Below are positions 55,901 to 63,643 of a stretch of 64,000 bases of DNA, piece after piece. The notes under the pieces are model-generated. The model was not told the origin of the DNA. It searched no databases and worked only from the letters and a program-made list of their open reading frames with translations. Where the stretch lies: the NCBI RefSeq assembly GCF_000194605.1, contig NC_015321.1, positions 3,348,001-3,412,000 on the forward strand, given 5' to 3'. The translations under genes were made by a program, and so were the position numbers. Numbering within the stretch: position 1 is the stretch's first letter; every line of letters starts with the position of its first letter. The stretch is from Fluviicola taffensis DSM 16823 (GTDB lineage: Bacteria > Bacteroidota > Bacteroidia > Flavobacteriales_D > Crocinitomicaceae).

Positions 55901-58900
55901 AGTAAGTTGTTCCAAGGGATGCTGTTAAAGTAACTGATCCACCCACGCAGAAAGTAGTTGATCCACTAGCTGTAATGGTTGGAGGAGTTGGTAAAGCATC
56001 TACTGTAACTGTTGTAGCTGCACTTGGTAAGCTTAGACAGCCATTTGCATCACCAACTTGAACCGTTTTAGGTCCTGAAGTTGTTGCTAGAATAGATTGA
56101 GTTGTTTCTCCGTCTGGTGACCACAAATAAGAAGTTCCCGCACTTGAAGTTAAAGTAACTGAACCACCTGCACAGAATGTAGTTGCTCCACCTGAAGTAA
56201 TAGTTGGAGCAATTGGTAAAGGATTTACAGTTACTACAACTGGTGCACTTAATGGACTTGAACATCCTGAAGCATTTGTCACTTGAACAGTATAAGAACC
56301 AGAAGCAGTAACGCTATTTGTTTGTGTTGCAGGTAAAGTTGGAGTCCAAGTGTAAGTTGTTCCAGCACTTGAAGTTAAATTGACAGAACCACCCGCACAG
56401 AAAGTAGTTGGTCCACCAGGAGTAATAGTTGGGGTTGCTGGCAACGCATTTACAGTTACTACAACTGGAGCACTTGCAGTACTCAAACAGCCTGCAGCAT
56501 TGGTTACTTGAACGGTATAAGAACCAGAAGTCGTAATGTTATTTGTTTGTGTTGTAGGTAAAACTGGAGACCAAACATAAGTTGTTCCCGCACTTGAAGT
56601 TAAAGTAACTGAACCGCCAGTACAGAATGAAATTGGTCCACCTGCTGTAATTGTTGGAGTTGCTGGAGCAGCATTTACAGTTACTACAACTGGAGTACTT
56701 GCAGGACTTAAACATCCTGCAGCATTGGTTACTTGAACAGTATATGAACCAGAAGTAGTTACAGTATTTGTTTGTGTTGGACCTCCAGAAGGAGACCAGC
56801 TATAAGTAGTTCCAGGACTTGAAGTTAATACTACAGAACCACCCGCACAGAAAGTAGTTGTTCCACCAGGAGTAATGGTTGGAGCTGTTGGCAATGCATT
56901 TACAGTTACTACAACTGGAGCACTAGCAGCACTCAAACATCCCGCAGCATTTGTTGTTTGTACGGTATAAGAACCAGAAGCAGTAACGTTATTTGTTTGT
57001 GTTGCAGGTAAAGTTGGAGTCCAAGTGTAAGTTGTTCCAGCACTTGAAGTTAAAGTAACAGAACCACCCGTACAGAAAGTAGTTGGTCCACTAGGAGTAA
57101 TAGTTGGAGTTGCTGGAGCAGCATTCACAGTTACTACAACTGGAGTACTTGCAGGACTTAAACATCCTGCAGCATTGGTTACTTGAACAGTATATGAACC
57201 AGAAGCAGTAACGCTATTTGTTTGTGTTGTAGGTAAAGTTGGAGTCCAAACATAAGTTGTTCCAGCACTTGAAGTTAAAGTAACTGAACCACCCGCACAG
57301 AATGTAGTTGCTCCACCAGGAGTAATGGTTGGAGCTATTGGCAATGCATTTACAGTTACTACAACTGGAGCACTAGCAGCACTCAAACATCCCGCAGCAT
57401 TAGTTGTTTGTACGGTATAAGAACCAGAAGCAGTAACGCTATTTGTTTGTGTTGTAGGTAAAGTTGGAGTCCAAACATAAGTTGTTCCAGCACTTGAAGT
57501 TAAATTAACAGAACCGCCCGCACAGAATGTTGTTGCACTTCCAGCAGTAATCGTTGGTGTAGTTGGTAGTGCATTTACTGTAACAACAGTTGGAGCACTC
57601 GGAGCACTCAAACATCCCGCAGCATTTGTTGTTTGTACGGTATATGAACCAGAAGCAGTAACGCTATTTGTTTGTGTTGCAGGTAAAGTTGGAGTCCAAA
57701 CATAAGTTGTTCCAACACTTGAAGTTAAAGTAACAGAACCACCCGTACAGAAAGTAGTTGGTCCACCAGGAGTAATAGTTGGAGTAGTAGGCAATGCATT
57801 TACAGTTACTACAACTGGAGCACTTGCAGGACTTAAACATCCTGCAGCATTGGTTACTTGAACGGTATAAGAACCAGAAGCAGTAACGCTATTTGTTTGT
57901 GTTGTAGGTAAAGTTGGAGTCCAAACATAAGTTGTTCCCGCACTTGAAGTTAAAGTAACAGAACCACCCGCACAGAAAGTAGTTGGTCCACCAGGAGTAA
58001 TGGTTGGAGCTGTTGGCAATGCATTTACAGTTACTACAACTGGAGTACTTGCAGCACTCAAACATCCCGCAGCATTAGTTGTTTGTACGGTATAAGAACC
58101 AGAAGCAGTAACGCTATTTGTTTGTGTTGCAGGTAAAGTTGGAGTCCAAGTGTAAGTTGTTCCAGCACTTGAAGTTAATACTACAGAACCACCCGCACAG
58201 AAAGTAGTTGGTCCACCAGGAGTAATGGTTGGAGCAGTTGGCAATGCATTTACAGTTACTACAACTGGAGTACTAGCAGCACTCAAACATCCCGCAGCAT
58301 TAGTTGTTTGTACGGTATATGAACCAGAAGCAGTAACGCTATTTGTTTGTGTTGTAGGTAAAGTTGGAGTCCAAACGTAAGTAGTTCCAGGACTTGAAGT
58401 TAAAGTAACAGAACCACCCGCACAGAAAGTGGTTGGTCCACCAGGAGTAATGGTTGGAGCTGTTGGCAATGCATTTACAGTTACTACAACTGGAGCACTA
58501 GCAGCACTCAAACATCCCGCAGCATTAGTTGTTTGTACGGTATAAGAACCAGAAGCAGTAACGCTATTTGTTTGTGTTGCAGGTAAAGTTGGAGACCAAG
58601 TGTAAGTTGTTCCAGCACTTGAAGTTAAATTAACAGAACCGCCCGCACAGAATGTTGTTGCACTTCCAGCAGTAATCGTTGGTGTAGTTGGTAGTGCATT
58701 TACTGTAACTACAGTTGGAGCACTCGGAGCACTCAAACATCCCGCAGCATTTGTTGTTTGTACGGTATATGAACCAGAAGCAGTAACGCTATTTGTTTGT
58801 GTTGTAGGTAAAACTGGAGACCAAGTGTAAGTTGTTCCAGCACTTGAAGTTAAATTGACAGAACCGCCCGCACAGAATGTTGTTGCACTTCCAGCAGTAA

Positions 58901-61900
58901 TCGTTGGTGTAGTTGGTAATGCATTTACCGTAACAACAGTTGGAGCACTCGGAGCACTCAAACATCCTGCTGCATTGGTCACTTGAACTGAATAAGATCC
59001 AGATGTTGTGATATTGTTTGTCTGAGTTGTTGGGAGGGTTGGAGTCCAAACGTAAGATGTTCCCGCACTTGAAGTTAAATTAACAGAACCGCCCGCACAG
59101 AATGTTGTTGCACTTCCAGCAGTAATTGTTGGAGTAGCTGGAGTTGTAGCCATGGTTACTGTCACAGCAACCGAGTTTGCAGAAGCACAAGATCCGTTAT
59201 CTAAATGTACGAAGTAAGTTCCTGCAGCATTCACAACTATGGACTGTGTAGAAGGACCATTCGACCAAATATTATTTGTTGCAGAAGATGAAGTAAGAGT
59301 AACTGTTCCTCCTGGACATAATACAATTGGTCCGGCAGGTGAGATAGTTGGCGTTGGTAAGTTTGCAGCAAGAGTTACAACAATTGAGTTTGATTGTAAA
59401 GGAGGACAAACCCCAACCGTATTGGTGACGAAATAAGTTCCTCCGGCAGATACGGTAATGTCTTGAGTGGTTGCACCACCTGGTGACCAAGAAAGATTTG
59501 TTGGAATATCCGAATGCAAAATAACAGAACCACCCGCACAGAAAGTTGTTGGGCCGATAGCTGTGATAACAGGAGTTTGACTTACTGTTAAAACAATAGG
59601 TGTCGACTGCGGCGAAGTACAACCAGCAGTTGTATAAGTAACAGTGTATGAACCTGAAATGGATGCAAGATACGTTTGGTTAGTAGCACCTGAAATAAGT
59701 GTTCCATTTCGGTACCATTGGTTTCCTGTTGCTTGCGAAGAACTTAAAGTAACGGTGTTTCCTTGACAAATCGTTGTTCCTCCAGGATGAGTAACTGTTG
59801 GAGCAGAAGGTCCAGGAGATACCGTTACGGAAATGCTGTTTGAATTACTTGAGCACCAGTCACTCCAAGAAGAAGAAGTCGTTACGTAATAATTACCTGT
59901 AGCAGTTGCACTGATTGCTTGGGTTGTTTCTGAATTTGGATCCCAATCATACCACAAAGCAGGAGTAGAGGTAAGTGTTACAGAATTTCCATTACAGAAA
60001 GTCAATGGGCCACCAGCAGTGATTTTTGGAGTTTTGTTGAAGTGGATATTAAATGAGTTACTTATTTCATTTACTACAGCAAGATCAATTCTTCCATCTC
60101 CGTCAAAATCTCCTGCAGCTACATCTGCTGCTCCTATCTCTGCAGCAAAGGTTCTGGGACCATTTGTTAACGTATAGATTGCATTTGTTCCAGTTAAACT
60201 AGCTATTGAAACAACTAGTTGAGCTGATTGACCAGTAGGAGAATATACAGCTGCAACATCTTGACGGCCATCACTATTAATATCTAGAATGGTTAATCCT
60301 CTTCCTATGTTACTTCCAGAGCCAACTGTTGCACCAAGTGTTCCAAGCGCTCCAGTTCCGTTTACGTTATATATTTTAGTAATTCCACTTGAATGTGTAA
60401 AAATCAAATCGAAGTCAGCATCACCATCTAAGTCCGTAGCTTCTAAAGCAGTAATATTGGATATTGCTACAGTTCCAATATTTCCAGAGTTAGTCAATGT
60501 ACCTGTACCATCATTGGTAAATTTCATTAATACAGAACTTGTAGCATTATGCCCTATTACTATATCTTTGTCCCCATCTGCATCTCTATCAAAAATGGCA
60601 ATTGCAGCAGCAGATGCATTGGTGGTATAATTGACAGCAGTATTATAGCTAGTTGCACCACTTGATAAAAGAACAGAAATTGATCCTGTAGTCTGATTTG
60701 CTACTACTAAATCAGGAAATGCATCTGCATTTAAAGTTCCGATTCGAACTTGAATTGGACCTGTTTGAACACTTAGATTTGTTGCAGCAGAAAACGCGCC
60801 AGAACCATTTCCGTAGAAAATAGAAATATTATTTGATCCAAAATTGGCAGTAATGACATCCATATCACCATCGCCATCCAAATCTCCAGAAATGATTGAT
60901 GAAGGAGTAGTTCCTGTTGTAAAAGTCCCCGAAGATGTAAATCCACCAGTCCCATTACCTAAAAAAAGTTGGAAATTATTATCAGCTGAGTTAGCTACAA
61001 TTAAATCTTTCTTTCCATCACCATTAAAATCATTCGAAGAAATACTTTTTGGTGTATTACCTGTGGCATGAATATCTGGTAAAATGTAATTATTCGTTCC
61101 ATTTCCTAAATATGAATTTACAAATGAACCTGTAATTTGACAAGTGATGATATCTGGATGAGAATCTAAATTGAAATTATCAATAACCAAAAGTCGAGGA
61201 CCTCCAGGACATTGAGTTGTTTGATTCAAGGTTAATATTCCAGTTGCACTTCCATAAAAAATAGACATTGAACATCCTAAATTATTGACAACTGCAAAAT
61301 CTTTATTCCCATCTCCATTGAAATCTGTGTATTCAATTCCTTCAGGGCCATTTCCAGTAGAGTAATTTGTAGCCACCCCTAGGACAGCCGCCCCATTGTT
61401 TTTCTTAACAGAAATGGTGTTTGATGATTTATTTGTATTTACTACATCCAAATCAGCATCATTGTCTACATCACATAAGGTCAAAGAGAAGGGACCTGAT
61501 CCAGCTAAAGACAAAACTGCTGTAGCAAAAGTTCCTAAGGTTCCGGGAGTATTTAGAGATATCCCAATTCCATTAGTACCTGCTGTAACAACATCTAAAT
61601 GGTTATCTCCATCCATATCACCAAGCCTTAAATCAGATACCATACCTGCAACATTAAAAACTGTTCCTAAACTAAATGTCCCAGGTGCTCCCACACTTCC
61701 TAATAATGATACATGTGCATTTCCAGATGAAACAACAATATCACTTGCGCCATCCTCATTAATATCTCCAATAGCTAAGTATTTTGGTAAAGTTATTGTG
61801 TAATTGGTGGCAGTGGCGAAAGTTCCATTTCCATTGCCTAAAAGCACTGATACATAGTTAGTTGAATTGCTTGCTATTGCAATATCTAGATTACCATCAT

Positions 61901-62204
61901 TATTAAAATCAGAGCTTAATATATGAGTTGTTTGGGTTCCACCAGTGTTACCACTTATGGGAGCTCCAAATTTTCCATTTCCCAATCCTTTTAAGAAGGA
62001 GTAATTAGTTGGTCCTGAGTTATGTGCAACAACAACATCCATAAGACCATCGTTGTCAAAATCTCCTTTTGTCATTCCTCTAGAGTTTCCATTACTCTTA
62101 GTAAATGAAATATCGTTCCCCGAACTGAAGCAGCCACTTGGAGTTTGAGACCACGCCGAGGAAACTATCATGGAGAATGATAGGAAATAAAGTAGTTTTT
62201 TCAT
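49974..62204 (-). CDS. Giant FG-GAP/Ig-like repeat T9SS protein (4,076 aa)
   Basis: The gene starts with a signal peptide (1-20, SAWSQ-T). An FG-GAP/VCBS-like propeller follows to about residue 725, with some 14 Ca-binding loops of the form DxDxDGxxD (DFDNDGLMD, DFNNDGNLD, DLDGDGDMD). From about 726 to 3913 there are some 43 Ig-like/SprB-related repeats of about 74-75 residues; the core is GGPTTFCAGGSVTLTSS...W...GSYTVQVTNAAGC...VVTVNA. A non-repeat domain follows (about 3914-3990). The end is a type A T9SS sorting domain (FSLFPNPNIGMFQV, IIIYDAQGKMIF). The arrangement suits a very long adhesin or surface filament. It is alone between terminators; the binding partner is unknown. Confidence 0.93.
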   Translation of the reverse strand: MKKLLYFLSFSMIVSSAWSQTPSGCFSSGNDISFTKSNGNSRGMTKGDFDNDGLMDVVVAHNSGPTNYSFLKGLGNGKFGAPISGNTGGTQTTHILSSDFNNDGNLDIAIASNSTNYVSVLLGNGNGTFATATNYTITLPKYLAIGDINEDGASDIVVSSGNAHVSLLGSVGAPGTFSLGTVFNVAGMVSDLRLGDMDGDNHLDVVTAGTNGIGISLNTPGTLGTFATAVLSLAGSGPFSLTLCDVDNDADLDVVNTNKSSNTISVKKNNGAAVLGVATNYSTGNGPEGIEYTDFNGDGNKDFAVVNNLGCSMSIFYGSATGILTLNQTTQCPGGPRLLVIDNFNLDSHPDIITCQITGSFVNSYLGNGTNNYILPDIHATGNTPKSISSNDFNGDGKKDLIVANSADNNFQLFLGNGTGGFTSSGTFTTGTTPSSIISGDLDGDGDMDVITANFGSNNISIFYGNGSGAFSAATNLSVQTGPIQVRIGTLNADAFPDLVVANQTTGSISVLLSSGATSYNTAVNYTTNASAAAIAIFDRDADGDKDIVIGHNATSSVLMKFTNDGTGTLTNSGNIGTVAISNITALEATDLDGDADFDLIFTHSSGITKIYNVNGTGALGTLGATVGSGSNIGRGLTILDINSDGRQDVAAVYSPTGQSAQLVVSIASLTGTNAIYTLTNGPRTFAAEIGAADVAAGDFDGDGRIDLAVVNEISNSFNIHFNKTPKITAGGPLTFCNGNSVTLTSTPALWYDWDPNSETTQAISATATGNYYVTTSSSWSDWCSSNSNSISVTVSPGPSAPTVTHPGGTTICQGNTVTLSSSQATGNQWYRNGTLISGATNQTYLASISGSYTVTYTTAGCTSPQSTPIVLTVSQTPVITAIGPTTFCAGGSVILHSDIPTNLSWSPGGATTQDITVSAGGTYFVTNTVGVCPPLQSNSIVVTLAANLPTPTISPAGPIVLCPGGTVTLTSSSATNNIWSNGPSTQSIVVNAAGTYFVHLDNGSCASANSVAVTVTMATTPATPTITAGSATTFCAGGSVNLTSSAGTSYVWTPTLPTTQTNNITTSGSYSVQVTNAAGCLSAPSAPTVVTVNALPTTPTITAGSATTFCAGGSVNLTSSAGTTYTWSPVLPTTQTNSVTASGSYTVQTTNAAGCLSAPSAPTVVTVNALPTTPTITAGSATTFCAGGSVNLTSSAGTTYTWSPTLPATQTNSVTASGSYTVQTTNAAGCLSAASAPVVVTVNALPTAPTITPGGPTTFCAGGSVTLTSSPGTTYVWTPTLPTTQTNSVTASGSYTVQTTNAAGCLSAASTPVVVTVNALPTAPTITPGGPTTFCAGGSVVLTSSAGTTYTWTPTLPATQTNSVTASGSYTVQTTNAAGCLSAASTPVVVTVNALPTAPTITPGGPTTFCAGGSVTLTSSAGTTYVWTPTLPTTQTNSVTASGSYTVQVTNAAGCLSPASAPVVVTVNALPTTPTITPGGPTTFCTGGSVTLTSSVGTTYVWTPTLPATQTNSVTASGSYTVQTTNAAGCLSAPSAPTVVTVNALPTTPTITAGSATTFCAGGSVNLTSSAGTTYVWTPTLPTTQTNSVTASGSYTVQTTNAAGCLSAASAPVVVTVNALPIAPTITPGGATTFCAGGSVTLTSSAGTTYVWTPTLPTTQTNSVTASGSYTVQVTNAAGCLSPASTPVVVTVNAAPATPTITPSGPTTFCTGGSVTLTSSAGTTYTWTPTLPATQTNNVTASGSYTVQTTNAAGCLSAASAPVVVTVNALPTAPTITPGGTTTFCAGGSVVLTSSPGTTYSWSPSGGPTQTNTVTTSGSYTVQVTNAAGCLSPASTPVVVTVNAAPATPTITAGGPISFCTGGSVTLTSSAGTTYVWSPVLPTTQTNNITTSGSYTVQVTNAAGCLSTASAPVVVTVNALPATPTITPGGPTTFCAGGSVNLTSSAGTTYTWTPTLPATQTNSVTASGSYTVQVTNASGCSSPLSAPVVVTVNPLPIAPTITSGGATTFCAGGSVTLTSSAGTSYLWSPDGETTQSILATTSGPKTVQVGDANGCLSLPSAATTVTVDALPTPPTITASGSTTFCVGGSVTLTASLGTTYLWSPNGETTSSISVSNSGSYSVQVTNTAGCTSLSSAPTVVTVNTIPPTPTITAGGSTTFCAGGSVTLTSSTGTTYTWTPTLPTTQTNSVTASGSYTVQVTNAGGCTSAPSAPVVVTVNALPATPTITAGGSTTFCDGGSVALTSSIGTSYLWSPDGETTQSILATTSGPKTVQVGDANGCLSLPSAATTITENALPATPTITPSGPTTFCAGGSVTLTASPGVTYLWSNGLFSQSINVTTSGIYTVEVTNAAGCSSAVSLGVTITVNPLPTAPTITAGGPTTFCDGGSVTLTSSSGNSYEWSTTETTSSIVVTTSGPKTVKVIDANGCISPASSPVTITVNALPATPTITAGGPITFCAGGSVTLTASPGTTYLWSPNLETTSSISATTSGSYSVQVTNATGCTSLSSAPTIVTVNAIPPTPTITAGGPTTFCSAGGSVVLTSSASSGNIWSTTQTSPAITITSTGVYTVTQTLLGCTSPASAPVSVTVNPTPATPTISAGGPTTFCAGDSVILTSSSATNNIWSNGLTTQSITVLASGSYNVHVDNGTCSTVNSNTINVTVNAIPPTPTITAGGPTTFCSAGGSVVLTSSASSGNIWSTTQTSPVITVTTTGVYTVTQTILGCTSPASASVSVTVNPTPATPTISAGGPTTFCAGDSVILTSSSATNNIWSNGLTTQSITVLASGSYNVHVNNGTCSTVNSNTINVTVNAIPPTPTITAGGPTTFCSAGGSVVLTSSASSGNIWSTTQTSPAITVTTTGVYTVTQTILGCTSPASASVSVTVNPTPATPTISAGGPTTFCAGDSVILTSSSATNNIWSNGLTTQSITVLASGSYNVHVNNGTCSTVNSNTINVTVNAIPPTPTITAGGPTTFCSAGGSVVLTSSASSGNIWSTTQTSAAITVTSTGVYTVTQTILGCTSPASAPVSVTVNPTPVTPTISAGGPTTFCAGDSVILTSSSAVNNLWSNGLTTQSITVLASGSYFVKVVDGPCSSTNSNVINVTVNAIPPTPTITAGGPTTFCSAGGSVVLTSSASSGNIWSTTQTSAAITVTSTGVYTVTQTILGCTSPASTSVSVTVNPTPATPSITASGATTFCAGNTITLTSTSATGNLWSTGDITQSITVSASGTYFVKVVDGPCSSANSNVINVTVNPIPATPTITAGGPTTFCAGNSVVLTSSASTGNEWSSGPFTASITATTSGSYTVTQTLLGCTSAASAPVNLTVNPIPATPVVTAGGPTTFCVGGSVTLTSSVSPPNIQWSTSETTASINVTASGSYTVTQTLLGCTSPSSTPISVVVNPIPAVPTITASGPTTFCAGGSVTLTSSSATNNNWSNSSTNQSITITTSGTYTVQVIQAGCSSGASAPKTITVNSLPPAPTIVTGTTESICNGSSVTLTSSSTGGNLWNTTDNTQSIVVSTAGNYFVTVTDGNGCVSPPSPTTVVTVNPIPAAPVISANGPTSFCNGGSVMLSSSFGTGNLWNGGSTSPSITVSTNGTYTVTHTDVNGCVSPQSAPINVTVFATPAAPIITASGPTTFCAGGSVTLTSSATSGNSWSNSLQTQDITVTTGGVHSVIFIDGNGCASPSSLPVVVTVFSNPPAPSITAGGATTICQGSFVTLTSSATSGNEWSNGPLTQNINATVSGTYTVTFTNGNGCSATSSPITVTVIPVSPIPTISASGSTTICEGSSVTLTSSDPNSTWSTGATTQSIVVSTSGPITVTGNQTSCPSQPSAAVVVNVNPAPAAPVITPSGSTTICEGEELFLFTSGSGTNTWNTGYVGAVLGITTSGNYWVSVSNVYGCTSSSTVVPVVVNTLPTVTVDPFGAMCTTAAPFTMSNGSPAGGNYVGNGIVNNIFTPSSALLGPSIVTYTYMDLNGCANDAQTTIEVNDCAGINENEISYFSLFPNPNIGMFQVTSTGTPIEKIIIYDAQGKMIFNESYSGIFNLNFNLTDYSNGVYYIEINGENEIHDRMPLVINH
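52861..54645 (-). repeat. 441-bp alternating Ig-like dimer repeats
   Basis: The same 5'-GCAGTAATTG-type block appears at 52861, 53302, 53743, 54184 and 54625, exactly 441 bp (147 codons) apart. Each unit is a pair of different Ig-like modules (ITAGGPTTFCSAGG type and ISAGGPTTFCAGD type). The copies are nearly identical in DNA. Confidence 0.85.
55540..59170 (-). repeat. 225-bp Ig-like tandem array
   Basis: Repeats 5-17 in protein order (about 56,240-59,150) recur at an exact 225-bp period, for example the GCAATGCATT block at 56891, 57341, 57791, 58016, 58241 and 58466 (225 or 450 bp apart). Modules differ by a few codons. The flanks contain more divergent modules of the same kind. Confidence 0.8.
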
Positions 62205-62448
62205 ATTCGTATAGTCAAGGTAACAGGAGTATCAGTTCTATGTTTATAGTTCGAAGATAAGTTTTTTTAACAATTAACAGATAACAATAAAGTGTTAAAT
62301 CATTATTAGCTAAATCGAATTATCCCTTATGTATTAGTTTTCAGTATACTTTTAACGAAAAAAAAATCAAAAGGTTGTATTTTTGTTTAAATTCACACAA
62401 AATTAATAGATAATTCAATTAAAACAAACTATTTAGTACATTCGTTTT
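62205..62448. other. Intergenic region between divergent genes
   Basis: This 244-bp AT-rich stretch lies between the giant gene and the thioesterase gene. It holds TATTTTTG at 62378-62385 and poly-A runs; nothing else is recognised. Confidence 0.5.
62378..62385 (+). promoter_or_regulatory. Putative thioesterase -7 box (TATTTTTG)
   Basis: An exact TAnnTTTG match lies 63 nt before the ATG. A long AT-rich leader follows, so this promoter is less certain than the others. Confidence 0.35.
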
Positions 62449-62925
62449 ATGCAAGATAAAATTACCTTTCAGTTTGTAAGTGAGCCAACAGATGTGAATT
62501 TTGGTGGTAAAGTTCATGGTGGTGCTGTAATGAAATGGATTGATCAGGCTGCTTATGCATGTGCTTCTACTTGGTCAGAAGGCTATTGCGTAACTGTTTA
62601 CGTAGGGGGAATTCGCTTTTTCAAACCCATTCATATTGGAAGTTTGGTGAAGATTCAAGCACGCGTTATCTATACAGGGAAATCAAGTATTCATATTGGT
62701 GTTGATGTGTTTTCCCGAAAAATGAGTGAGCATAAATACGAAAAGACAACCCATTGTGTGATTGTCTTCGTTTCTGTGGATGAAAATGGAAAGTCTAAAC
62801 CAACCAATCAATGGATTCCTAATACGGAGCGCGAAACCCAGTTGCAGCAATATGCTATTCGATTAATGGAACTTCGGAAAGATATTGAAGTGGAAATGGG
62901 ACCTCATTTGAAAGATTTATTCTAA
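62449..62925 (+). CDS. Acyl-CoA thioesterase (hotdog fold)
   Basis: This 158-residue protein is a YciA/acyl-CoA hydrolase-type hotdog. Motifs are PTDVNFGGKVHGGAVMKWIDQAAYACAS (N-terminal hotdog helix with the Asn/Gly/His region) and VGGIRFFKPIHIGSLVKIQARV. It hydrolyses acyl-CoA to free acid and CoA; chain-length preference is unknown. It has a normal length and no signal peptide. A run of 8-bp repeats begins right after its stop. Confidence 0.93.
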   Translation: MQDKITFQFVSEPTDVNFGGKVHGGAVMKWIDQAAYACASTWSEGYCVTVYVGGIRFFKPIHIGSLVKIQARVIYTGKSSIHIGVDVFSRKMSEHKYEKTTHCVIVFVSVDENGKSKPTNQWIPNTERETQLQQYAIRLMELRKDIEVEMGPHLKDLF

Positions 62926-62926
62926 G

Positions 62927-62966
62927 AAGTTCAAAAGTTCAAAAGTTCAAAAGTTCAAAAGTTCAA
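62927..62966. repeat. Octamer tandem repeat (AAGTTCAA x5)
   Basis: Five perfect copies of AAGTTCAA follow the thioesterase stop immediately. A near-palindrome (62986-63005, two wobbles) comes next, between convergent genes, and could act as a weak terminator. Confidence 0.9.
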
Positions 62967-63032
62967 AATAGTTTCCTTAAACACCTGCGCTGAAGCTTTA
63001 GTGCAAGCATTTTTGATACCTCTGTTCTAGAT

Positions 63033-63539
63033 TTACGATTCTTGAATAAACGTTTTGTATTTTTTTCCATTCCAATAAATGACCAAACTCTTTGTTTCAC
63101 TTCGAATTACTTGAATTGCAGGATATTTAAGGGTGATTTTGTTTTTATTTCCACCGTTCATAATGTACCTGTTTCTGTAAATGAACCAACGCTTTGCCCA
63201 AGATAGGGAAGAGCCCATGTCCGTAGCTGTTCCACAACCAATAACATAGACCAAATTTTTTCCGTTATTGATAATCATAACACCTTTCGTTTTGTCGATT
63301 TTATTTTCGACATAAAAGGCAATATCGACCATATTATCTCCCGTAAAGTCGGCTTCAAAATAAAAGGGATTGAATGGTGTTAAAAGCTGATGTTTCTGTG
63401 CTATCTCTGATTTTTCCAAAACGGGTAAAACCCACGCAGGAATATTGTTTTGAAGCAAAGTAGTATCCACTTGTGAATGAACGCCATTCGAAAAAGATAT
63501 GAATCCAATAAATGCGGCAAAAAGTAAATTTGTTTTCAT
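63033..63539 (-). CDS. Exported hypothetical protein (168 aa)
   Basis: The signal peptide (about 1-22, SNGVHSQ-V) is clear. The mature part holds a single FG-GAP-like or lipocalin-like strand region (FYFEADFTGDNMVDIAFYVENK) and a WNGKKYKTF end, as in small Bacteroidota exported proteins. No catalytic residue is seen. It stands alone; the nearest gene upstream is the response regulator on the same strand, about 100 bp away. Confidence 0.68.
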   Translation of the reverse strand: MKTNLLFAAFIGFISFSNGVHSQVDTTLLQNNIPAWVLPVLEKSEIAQKHQLLTPFNPFYFEADFTGDNMVDIAFYVENKIDKTKGVMIINNGKNLVYVIGCGTATDMGSSLSWAKRWFIYRNRYIMNGGNKNKITLKYPAIQVIRSETKSLVIYWNGKKYKTFIQES

Positions 63540-63643
63540 CGTAAGGAGTTTAGTTGTCTTACGAACATATCTAATTTTACAGCGTTAGATTTTTAAAATA
63601 TTTGAAACACATCAATTGTTTATTCACATGTATAGAATTGCTT

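Noticed and set aside
50767-61803. Many ORFs on the opposite strand or in other frames within the giant gene
   Set aside because: They are short, repeat with the host gene's period and have low-complexity Ser/Cys/Val-rich composition. They are shadows of the real frame.
49974-62204. Direct repeats read as CRISPR or as a mobile element
   Set aside because: They are in-frame protein repeats in one uninterrupted gene, with a signal peptide and a sorting domain at the ends.
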